From: JBFEYJ01 sp041563315
GTDB taxonomy: Bacteria; Pseudomonadota; Gammaproteobacteria; Thiohalomonadales; Thiohalomonadaceae
NCBI GenBank assembly: GCA_041563315.1
Contig: JBFFNE010000117.1
Span: 1-6,224, forward strand
DNA: 6,224 nt
Direction: 5' to 3'
Positions 1 through 4,215 of this stretch are shown here, in pieces (within the stretch, counting starts at the first letter, position 1; each line of letters opens with the position of its first letter). Under the pieces are notes generated by a model that did not search any database, was not told where the DNA came from, and saw only the letters and a list, made by a program, of their open reading frames with translations. The translations under genes were made by a program, and so were the position numbers.

Positions 1-1104
1 CTTTCGGATCGCATCGGTGTACTGTTCCAGGTCGCGTCTTTCACGGATGCGGGCTTCGAGGGCTTGCTTGGTAGTTAGACGCCACTGGTAGCGGGCTTCC
101 AGCAGTTCCTGGTTGTTGCTGAAATCCGGAGAGAGTAGCCAGCCTCCTTCAACCTGGCCATACACGATGCCCACGCTGTGCTGTGGGATGATGTCTACGA
201 AATTGATCGAAGTCTGAAAGGCCATGCCGTCACTATCACCGCTCCCCGGCAGATTAAGGGCGGCATTGGTGGGGGTGTTAGGTGCGTAACCGACTTCCCC
301 GGCCCAGACAAAACGCATGCCACTGGTGTGAGGCCATTGCAGCGCCAGGCGTCCGGTGATCCCCAGGTAGTCTTCGATTCGACCTGTGGCTGTGCCATCT
401 CTACGCAGTGCATCGGGTATGTATGTCAGATCCCAGCCGCGCTGCAGGTATAGACCCTGCTTGTCCTTTTTTTCCATGCCAGTGTAATAGGTGGCGTGGC
501 TGGCGGATTCGGTAAAGGCCAGTGGACTGCGACGCACTGTGGTGGGGCCCTCGTCTTCACTGCGCTGTAGAATGAAATGAGTGTGCCAGTCATTGAGCGC
601 AGCGTAGCTGACATGCAGACCGTCCGTCCACGTAATTTCAGTGTTGGGTGAGTCGTTGCGGCTGAGAGATTTTTTGGCCACCCCTTCGAGCTCAAACTTG
701 GTCTGCATGCGGCCGATTCTGACATCCCATGTGTTTCCGGAACGGCCACGCAGGTAGAGTTCATCGATAGTGGAGTCGCCAAAACGCAGACCCTCTTCTT
801 GCGGGATGGAGGTGAAAAACTCGTAGTGATTGTCATTGCTGTCGTCAGTCGAGTATCGCCCGGCGAAGCGAATCTTGGCACTGAAGTCGCGTGTGGCTTG
901 CCAGAGAACACCGGGGCGGATGCGCAGGCGCGAGTCTTGGGCGTCACTGCTGGTGCCATCACGGTCATCCCGATCCCGGCTGAAATAGCCAATCCGGATA
1001 TCGCCGTTGAAGACCACTTCGCCCGGCGCCATTTCTGCGGCATTGAGCGAAAGGGAGGATGCGAGTGTGAGTATGCTACCGGCCGTGAGAAGTGCGTTTT
1101 TCAT
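1..1104 (-). CDS. Porin-like outer-membrane beta-barrel protein, 3' end outside the window
   Basis: The frame is open from ATG at 1104 to the left edge (368 codons, no stop), so the C-terminus is missing. Residues 1-23 form a signal peptide: MKNALL, a hydrophobic core, then LNAA before EMAPGE. The mature part alternates hydrophobic and polar residues with many aromatics (DIRIGYFSRD, AKIRFAGRYS, WDVRIGRMQTKFELEG, MRFVWAGEVGY), which is typical of outer-membrane beta strands. Acidic loops such as DRDDRDGTSSDAQD (about 44-57) lie between them. The start is supported by GAGG five bases upstream of the ATG. The layout resembles single-chain gammaproteobacterial porins or alginate-export-type barrels, but I cannot assign a family or substrate; a barrel by pattern is seen, a transport role is inferred. 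The gene is GC-rich (41/60 at 901-960), unlike the AT-rich genes to its right. Confidence 0.8.
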   Translation of the reverse strand, partial: MKNALLTAGSILTLASSLSLNAAEMAPGEVVFNGDIRIGYFSRDRDDRDGTSSDAQDSRLRIRPGVLWQATRDFSAKIRFAGRYSTDDSNDNHYEFFTSIPQEEGLRFGDSTIDELYLRGRSGNTWDVRIGRMQTKFELEGVAKKSLSRNDSPNTEITWTDGLHVSYAALNDWHTHFILQRSEDEGPTTVRRSPLAFTESASHATYYTGMEKKDKQGLYLQRGWDLTYIPDALRRDGTATGRIEDYLGITGRLALQWPHTSGMRFVWAGEVGYAPNTPTNAALNLPGSGDSDGMAFQTSINFVDIIPQHSVGIVYGQVEGGWLLSPDFSNNQELLEARYQWRLTTKQALEARIRERRDLEQYTDAIRK

Positions 1105-1126
1105 AACCACCTCATCTCTCTTTCGC

Positions 1127-1144
1127 TGTTTCATAAATGAAACA
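1127..1144. promoter_or_regulatory. Short palindrome in the porin-gene leader
   Basis: TGTTTCAT-AA-ATGAAACA is an inverted repeat with 8-base arms around a two-base centre, ending 23 bases upstream of the ATG of the porin-like gene. If the promoter at 1211-1239 is right, it lies in the transcribed leader. It could be an operator or an RNA hairpin close to the ribosome binding site. Arms of this length could occur by chance. Confidence 0.35.
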
Positions 1145-1510
1145 CCCTGACGCGTTGCAGTGTGTTAGTGAACTTCCCATGGTTCATGCATGTTGGCTCT
1201 TAGCCTTGTCGATATACAACTTCAGCTTTAAGCATGCAAAAAGCGTAGCACTAAAGAGGGGAAGGTAAAGCTGAAAAAGCACACGATGAAGTCATTTTTC
1301 CCAAATACCATGAAGCTGCCCAATAGGCCTGGTCTGGATATTGCCCGAGCAGGTGATAGGAATGAGGTGGCTACACGGTTACTTACTCAAAACCAGTGAT
1401 GGGACCAGGGGTATACTGGCGCAGGGTTAAGCTAATGACCAGGCCGTGAACAGGGGATAATAATTATGGCTTTTTACATTGACTCTGAAGATATGTAAGG
1501 CGTAGCAACA
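1145..1510. other. Intergenic region with no convincing gene
   Basis: Apart from the possible porin promoter, this stretch holds nothing firm. A 37-codon plus-strand frame (1286-1399, starting MKSFFPNTMK) has no ribosome binding site and no recognisable content. A 10-codon frame, MAFYIDSEDM (1466-1498), follows AGGGG by nine bases and ends 12 bases before the ATG at 1511. It could be a leader peptide or chance. GTATACT at 1411 and CAGGCCGTGAACAGG at 1440 resemble a pair of elements at 3859-3904. Confidence 0.5.
1211..1239 (-). promoter_or_regulatory. Possible sigma-70 promoter of the porin-like gene
   Basis: Read on the minus strand, TTGCAT (1239-1234) and TATATC (1216-1211) are separated by exactly 17 bases. 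The -10 keeps the TATA core and the -35 keeps TTG. Transcription would start near 1204 and give a leader of about 100 bases. Spacing is ideal but the hexamers are only moderate matches, so this is a suggestion. Confidence 0.35.
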
Positions 1511-1618
1511 ATGAAAATACAGAGTCAGAATTCAGTATTTATATTGCGTTTTTTACTGGTGATATTACTTGTACAATTTTGGAAAGCTGTGCTGCTGGAG
1601 CGGCCATGCATTGCGTAG
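1511..1618 (+). pseudogene. Signal-peptide fragment, probably the detached 5' end of the next frame
   Basis: ATG at 1511 follows TAAGG by ten bases and encodes a 35-residue peptide starting MKIQSQNSVFILRF and continuing LLVILLVQF, a good n-region plus hydrophobic core of an export signal. The frame then runs out of register and stops at 1616-1618. The reading frame one base back continues without interruption to 1905. Slipping back by one base in the TTTT run at 1577-1580 joins ...LLVQF to LESCAAGAAMHCVDAV, which places a cysteine just after the hydrophobic core, as in a lipoprotein signal (with an unusual E at -2). I infer a one-base deletion, either a real mutation or a sequence error. The site is not a canonical slippery heptamer, so programmed frameshifting is less likely. 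Confidence 0.45.
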
Positions 1619-1905
1619 ATGCTGTGATCCCTCGTCCATCGTCGACAAAGACCTTTGCATTCGACATATTAGACCTCAAGGGGAAGACACTTGCCAGCTC
1701 GGTGATCACCTGCCACAAAGCCTATGATGCTCAATGTAGCGTGCGCGGTAACTACTATCAATATAGTCGTGATGTATCTGGCGACAGCTTGTTTCTGGTG
1801 GCGCTAACTAATGGTGACAGCATCGAAGTATCATTTCCATCGTGCAAATACCTGCTTGAAGAGGGTGTGATTAATGGGAATAATAGGGGGGCAAACCCCA
1901 TTTAA
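1579..1905 (+). CDS. Small cysteine-containing hypothetical protein, probably lacking its signal peptide
   Basis: I do not recognise this protein. The frame can start at TTG 1579 or, more plausibly, at ATG 1606, which has GGAG five bases upstream and gives 99 residues beginning MHCVDAVIPR. From 1606 it contains four cysteines (3, 36, 44, 80) in a beta-rich sequence (FAFDILDLKGK, SLFLVALTNGDSIEVSF). That suggests a disulfide-bonded exported protein, yet this frame has no signal peptide. The missing signal is encoded immediately upstream in the +1 register (1511 onward), so the gene is best read as frameshifted. The last residues, NNRGANPI, are encoded by a dispersed palindrome (1879-1906) and look like a secondary extension after the natural-looking end at SCKYLLEEG. 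If the frameshift is real, the protein is probably mislocalised and the gene decaying. Confidence 0.5.
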   Translation: MESCAAGAAMHCVDAVIPRPSSTKTFAFDILDLKGKTLASSVITCHKAYDAQCSVRGNYYQYSRDVSGDSLFLVALTNGDSIEVSFPSCKYLLEEGVINGNNRGANPI

Positions 1906-1906
1906 C
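1879..1906. repeat. Dispersed GGGG/CCCC palindrome at a gene end
   Basis: AATAATAGGGGGGCAAACCCC followed by ATTTAAC: a run of G and a run of C facing each other over a short loop, with an AATAATA lead and an A/T-rich tail ending in a stop codon. The same arrangement occurs at 2552-2582. It encodes the last residues of the upstream frame. REP-like elements of this size are known to be moved by RAYT (Y1-type) transposases; none is visible here. Confidence 0.55.
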
Positions 1907-1986
1907 TATCAAGATCACTGCGCTTCATTGGCGCACTTTAGCTAAGCATTATGTGTACGGTTTGATGTCAAATAATGGACGGAACA

Positions 1987-2424
1987 ATGAATACTAGGTT
2001 GATAGCGACTCTGACATGTTCTGTGCTAGTTGCTTCATGCGGAACGACTAAGTTATCGACTAAAGAATTATCTGAGTTTGATTCTGGAAATAAGGCGATA
2101 CTGCAGACATACAACCAACCCTTGATTGGTGCGATCCTATTTGAGGAACAGCCTGTTACACAAATTATTGCTGTGGATGGTAAGAAACTTGATTCAGAAA
2201 TATTTAAGACAGATGAAAAAATCGCTATTGATATAGGATTCCACAAAGTGGAATTTCGCTGCGTAAGCCGAAGTGGTTATGATGATAGAGATTACTCAGA
2301 AGTAATTGAATTAGACATCAAATCCCACCATGAATATCTAGTCCGCTGTTCATTTGATTCTGACTTTGGACCGGACGGCACATACGCCGGCAAATTTAGC
2401 GTAAATGAAAATCGTGTTAGGTGA
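1987..2424 (+). CDS. Small outer-membrane lipoprotein of unknown function
   Basis: 145 residues. The start at 1987 is preferred over ATG 1975 because GGACGGA lies three bases upstream and the sequence then begins as a proper lipoprotein signal: MNTRL, a hydrophobic stretch, and the lipobox LVASC with the lipidated cysteine at residue 18. Glycine at +2 (no aspartate) predicts sorting to the outer membrane in Gram-negatives. The mature part has a linker (about 19-45), then alternating strands: IIAVDGKKLDSE (60-71), IAIDIGFHKVEFRC (79-92) and HHEYLVRCSFD (114-124). The VDG...G-H-V-type pattern recalls small PEGA-like beta-sandwich lipoproteins, but this is only a resemblance. Cys92 and Cys121 could pair. 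Composition is AT-rich (21/60 G+C at 2041-2100), against 41/60 in a sample of the porin gene, which suggests acquired DNA. No operon partner is visible. Confidence 0.72.
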   Translation: MNTRLIATLTCSVLVASCGTTKLSTKELSEFDSGNKAILQTYNQPLIGAILFEEQPVTQIIAVDGKKLDSEIFKTDEKIAIDIGFHKVEFRCVSRSGYDDRDYSEVIELDIKSHHEYLVRCSFDSDFGPDGTYAGKFSVNENRVR

Positions 2425-2440
2425 ATTAAAAACTAAAATT

Positions 2441-2454
2441 GGTCAGTACCCTTT
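2441..2454. repeat. Dispersed GG-TCAG-ACC palindrome, left edge of repeat copy 1
   Basis: GGTCAGTACCCTTT, 16 bases after the lipoprotein stop. It shares GGTCAGTACC with 3671-3682 and GTACCCTTT with 3105-3113. It sits exactly at the left end of the 104-bp repeat, so it may mark the boundary of an inserted segment. Confidence 0.5.
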
Positions 2455-2549
2455 GTTAGCGATTAAGGGTTCGGAAGCCGGAGCCGATTCACCAAGTACA
2501 AAGCGAGTTACTTTCGTTGGTGGTATTCCGCAACCAACACCTTAATCTT
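2446..2549 (-). repeat. 104-bp direct repeat, copy 1
   Basis: Matches 3105-3208 over 104 bases without gaps, with seven differences (2459, 2468, 2480, 2488, 2490, 2520, 2541). Similarity stops abruptly at both ends. Copy 2 contains the last 14 codons (with the stop) of the minus-strand gene at 3167-3484 plus 62 bases downstream of it, so the natural reading direction is minus. The unit can also fold as a long imperfect hairpin: GATTAAG/CTTAATC outside, GGTT/AACC and CGGAA/TTCCG within, and CACCAA/TTGGTG further in, with extra bases mainly on one arm. Together with copy 2 it brackets the membrane-protein gene. Confidence 0.85.
2508..2549 (-). pseudogene. 3' stub of a second copy of the 3167-3484 gene
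   Basis: Read on the minus strand this encodes KIKVLVAEYHQRK and a stop, identical at protein level to the C-terminus of the intact gene downstream. The two base differences in these 42 bases are both synonymous third positions (AAG/AAA lysine, CAC/CAT histidine). The similarity ends at the lysine codon; beyond it lies an AATAATAATAGGGG palindrome instead of the rest of the gene. I infer that a paralogous gene once stood here and lost its 5' part. Confidence 0.6.
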
Positions 2550-2551
2550 TA

Positions 2552-2582
2552 AATAATAATAGGGGACAGAACCCCAATTAAT
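2552..2582. repeat. Dispersed GGGG/CCCC palindrome
   Basis: AATAATAATAGGGGACAGAA then CCCCAATTAATC: GGGG and CCCC face each other over ACAGAA, with the same AATAATA lead and A/T tail as 1879-1906. It lies immediately beyond repeat copy 1, where homology to the 3167-3484 gene breaks, and 21 bases before the membrane-protein start. It may mark the left join of the membrane-protein segment. Confidence 0.6.
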
Positions 2583-2603
2583 CTGTAGACAGGGAGAATA
2601 CGT

Positions 2604-3032
2604 ATGAATTATTACGCGTTAGTCATTGGTATCGCTGTTGCGATGTATGTGGTCATCAGGTTCAGAAAGACTCGGCTGGAAAAGAAAAAATGGGTATACC
2701 CCGTGTTTCTCACGACCTTTCCGGTGTATTACTGGGTATTCGCGGTTTACGGTTCAGACTATGCAGCGCTAACAATTGAACTGGCCATTGGCGTAGGGTT
2801 TATCGCGGTCGCCTACGTCGCCTATAGATTACACAGCTTTATTGGACTACTGCTTTTGGCTGTCGGTTACATGATGCATGCGGGTTATGACGTCGCGCAT
2901 GATTCACTCTTCCAAAATTCCGGCACGCCACTATGGTGGCCGGAATTTTGCGGTGCAGTGGATATGTTGATTGGTCTGTACCTGGTGTTTTTCGCATTTT
3001 CAATGAAATCACGGGCAGAGAAAATAGCCTAA
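2604..3032 (+). CDS. Small integral membrane protein, five predicted helices, function unknown
   Basis: 142 residues; GGGAG lies seven bases before the ATG. Hydrophobic segments fall at about 3-19, 31-49, 54-74, 76-94 and 113-133. The basic stretch RFRKTRLEKKK (19-29) and the C-terminal KSRAEK point to the cytoplasm at those two places, which conflicts with strict alternation unless one segment is not fully spanning. The most distinctive part is HAGYDVAHD (92-100) followed by TPLWWPEFCGAVD (108-120). Two His and two Asp at a membrane edge could be functional, and the pattern reminds me of DUF6010-type proteins; that is memory, not a search. No enzyme or transporter motif is recognised. The gene stands alone between two direct 104-bp repeats, so it looks like a discrete insert, and recombination between the repeats would remove it. 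Confidence 0.68.
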   Translation: MNYYALVIGIAVAMYVVIRFRKTRLEKKKWVYPVFLTTFPVYYWVFAVYGSDYAALTIELAIGVGFIAVAYVAYRLHSFIGLLLLAVGYMMHAGYDVAHDSLFQNSGTPLWWPEFCGAVDMLIGLYLVFFAFSMKSRAEKIA

Positions 3033-3068
3033 TCATCGCCTAGAATTCGTTCAGCACGAAAGTATTTT

Positions 3069-3113
3069 GGGTCAGAGTAAAAACTCCTTTGAATAAAGGG
3101 GGCGGTACCCTTT
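3069..3113. repeat. Two adjacent dispersed palindrome variants
   Basis: TGGGTCAGAGTAAAAACTCC followed by TTT (3069-3090) contains GAGT/ACTC arms, so the motif can fold. GGGGGCGGTACCCTTT (3098-3113) follows within eight bases and runs into repeat copy 2. Both are variants of the GGGTCAG...CCCTTT elements seen elsewhere in the patch. Confidence 0.45.
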
Positions 3114-3208
3114 GTTAACGATTAAGCGTTCGGAAGCCTGAGCCGACTTACCAAGTACAAAGCGAGTTACTTTCGTTGATGGTATTCCGCAACCAACACT
3201 TTAATCTT
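3105..3208 (-). repeat. 104-bp direct repeat, copy 2
   Basis: Partner of 2446-2549, same orientation, 97/104 identical, offset 659 bases. Positions 3167-3208 are the 3' end of the intact minus-strand gene and 3105-3166 its downstream flank. Five of the seven differences lie in the 62-base flank and two in the 42 coding bases. The GATTAAGG/CCTTAATC outer arms of copy 1 are partly spoiled here, and TTGGT has become TTGAT, so hairpin pairing is weaker in this copy. Confidence 0.85.
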
Positions 3209-3484
3209 AAGACTCATAATATCTTTCAACATACGCATTTTTCGATGATGTTCCTGATGTGCTATATCGTAGACTTGTTTTCTTAGTGTTTCGTTACCCG
3301 TTTCGGGTAGACTCAAGGGCCATGCAGTGAAGAAAGCATCATAGCTGTCAATCATTTTGATCAGCTCAAATCGGATCTTTTCTCTCGCTTCTTTTGGAAT
3401 GGACTTTAGTTCTTCATCGATAACTGCATCAAGTTCAGAGTTTGGATGATTATTCGAAACGGGAAACTGGATGATTTCAGACAT
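3167..3484 (-). CDS. Small conserved-looking cytoplasmic hypothetical protein
   Basis: 105 residues. ATG at 3484 is preferred over a longer start at 3547 because AGG lies five bases upstream and the protein then opens MSEIIQFP, a common beginning for short bacterial proteins. No signal peptide or membrane helix. Residues 17-50 and 65-104 are charged and probably helical (ELDAVIDEELKSIPKEAREK, then ETLRKQVYDIAHQEHHRK). A tryptophan-proline segment, FFTAWPLSLPET (51-62), links them. I do not recognise a family. A small helical protein could be a regulator or an antitoxin-like partner, but nothing in the sequence shows it and no toxin-like gene adjoins it. Residues 93-105 and the downstream flank recur at 2446-2549, so at least one more copy existed here. 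It is convergent with the membrane-protein gene. Confidence 0.62.
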   Translation of the reverse strand: MSEIIQFPVSNNHPNSELDAVIDEELKSIPKEAREKIRFELIKMIDSYDAFFTAWPLSLPETGNETLRKQVYDIAHQEHHRKMRMLKDIMSLKIKVLVAEYHQRK

Positions 3485-3520
3485 AGCTACCTTACAAATA
3501 GTCAATAATTTAACAAAGCA

Positions 3521-3561
3521 TTGAATTCTGCATAACCTACTTAACACAATGCTGAATTCAT
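3521..3561. promoter_or_regulatory. Inverted repeat upstream of the small minus-strand gene
   Basis: TTGAATTCTGCAT (3521-3533) and ATGCTGAATTCAT (3549-3561) are imperfect inverted copies (11 of 13 positions) separated by 15 bases. They lie 37-77 bases upstream of the ATG at 3484. This is a reasonable place for an operator; no regulator is known. Confidence 0.35.
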
Positions 3562-3581
3562 ATTTTGTGCCAAGTTTAACT

Positions 3582-3605
3582 GATTGATTTATATATAAAT
3601 CAATC
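3582..3605. repeat. Perfect 24-bp AT-rich palindrome
   Basis: GATTGATTTATA is followed directly by its exact reverse complement. It stands 98 bases upstream of the start of the minus-strand gene at 3484. Perfect 12-base arms are unlikely by chance even in AT-rich DNA. It could bind a dimeric regulator or extrude as a cruciform. There is no T run to suggest a terminator. Confidence 0.6.
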
Positions 3606-3670
3606 TGAGCATGTTTGTTGCATTTGTAACAAATTCCGAATCTGTCGGTTAAGTGATAATTTCAACTAAG

Positions 3671-3690
3671 TGGGTCAGTACCATTTAAAA
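3671..3690. repeat. Dispersed GGGTCAG palindrome
   Basis: TGGGTCAGTACCATTTAAAA: the GGGTCAGTACC core is shared with 2441-2450, with the same T/A-rich tail. Confidence 0.45.
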
Positions 3691-3732
3691 ATAAGTGAGG
3701 TAAAATCAGACTTTTCTCAACAAAATAGTTAA

Positions 3733-3747
3733 AGGTCAGAGCCCTTT
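3733..3747. repeat. Dispersed GGTCAG palindrome
   Basis: AGGTCAGAGCCCTTT, a variant of the 2441 and 3671 elements, 62 bases after the latter and in the same orientation. Confidence 0.45.
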
Positions 3748-3926
3748 ACAGGAACTTAAGTCAACACAAAATAAGGAACTTGAGTGACTTACTGATTGAT
3801 TATGGGCTGAGCAAGACGGGAGCAGAACACAGGCTCAGTTAAGGGAATTCCGCTGGCAGTATACTTACTTATTTCCTCTGAACTAGGTGCAGGCTGTGAA
3901 TAGGTATACTTCCCCAGATACCCGCA

Positions 3927-3951
3927 AGGGCCTCAGATGAGGCCTTTTTTT
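3927..3951 (+). terminator. Strong rho-independent terminator without an upstream gene
   Basis: GGCCTC-AGAT-GAGGCC (3929-3944) followed directly by seven T. A CCC-GCAA-GGG mini-hairpin overlaps its left side. There is no plus-strand coding sequence within about 890 bases upstream, since the nearest ends at 3032. It may end an unannotated small RNA, or be left from a lost gene. In the minus direction the stem is flanked by AA and GGG only, so it should work for plus-strand transcripts. Confidence 0.75.
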
Positions 3952-3966
3952 GTTGCCGATGTGAAT

Positions 3967-4116
3967 TTCCGGATAGCACAGGCGGGTGGTATATTCGTTT
4001 GAGAAGAGAAAGAGTAAAAGCTAAATGCAATCAGGAAGTAAGGTAGCTTCGTTTCCAATAACCAGAGACCGGAAATAACGTGCTATACGGAATCCGTATA
4101 ACACACTATTTTCGGT
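3967..4116. repeat. Cluster of related inverted repeats with a 49-bp imperfect palindrome
   Basis: Positions 4068-4116 fold on themselves with 23-base arms around AAT: 19 Watson-Crick pairs, one G-T and three mismatches (4078, 4079, 4083). The core is TATACGG-AAT-CCGTATA. The left arm word GTGCTATACGGAA (4080-4092) also has an inverted partner TTCCGGATAGCAC at 3967-3979 (12 of 13), so the same half-site occurs three times in 150 bases. It looks like a mobile palindromic element or terminal repeats of a very small insertion; a regulatory array is the alternative. Confidence 0.6.
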
Positions 4117-4215
4117 ATCCAATTAATGCCTTATGCTTAATAGAATGAAGTGTTTTGTCATATTAAACAGACACCAAGCAACACCATCACTAAGACGAGC
4201 TTGAGGGATGACCCT

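Larger units (their letters stand above)
3485..4215. other. Non-coding region between the small gene and the hydrolase gene
   Basis: I see no open frame worth calling in these 731 bases. The region is AT-rich and holds inverted repeats at 3521-3561 and 3582-3605, dispersed palindromes at 3671 and 3733, a lone intrinsic terminator at 3927-3951, and related inverted repeats at 3967-4116. CTGAGC/GCTCAG arms (3807-3812, 3833-3838) and two GTATACTT words (3859, 3904) lie before the terminator and could belong to a short transcript. Confidence 0.6.

Noticed and set aside
426..1043. Long minus-strand frame of 205 codons inside the porin-like gene
   Set aside because: It is an out-of-register shadow of the 1-1104 gene, rich in Ser, Thr, Pro and Arg with no domain; the porin frame has a signal peptide, ribosome binding site and beta-strand pattern.
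178..1140. Plus-strand frames opposite the porin-like gene (178-453 and 799-1140)
   Set aside because: Antisense shadows in GC-rich coding DNA, without ribosome binding sites or recognisable content.
1286..1399. 37-codon plus-strand frame MKSFFPNTMK...
   Set aside because: No ribosome binding site at either ATG, no family recognised, and another register of the same bases looks equally protein-like.
1919..1935. TGCGC-N7-GCGCA hairpin as a terminator after the 1579-1905 frame
   Set aside because: Only five pairs, a seven-base loop and no T run; too weak to call.
1968..2246. Minus-strand 92-codon frame over the lipoprotein gene
   Set aside because: Antisense to a gene with a clear lipobox and Shine-Dalgarno; no independent support.
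3167..3484. Toxin-antitoxin pair formed by the small minus-strand gene and the convergent membrane protein
   Set aside because: The genes are convergent, not co-transcribed, and neither shows a toxin or antitoxin motif.
1885..3750. CRISPR array made of the recurring GGGTCAG motifs
   Set aside because: Spacing is irregular (about 30 to 570 bases), the motifs vary, and genes lie between them.
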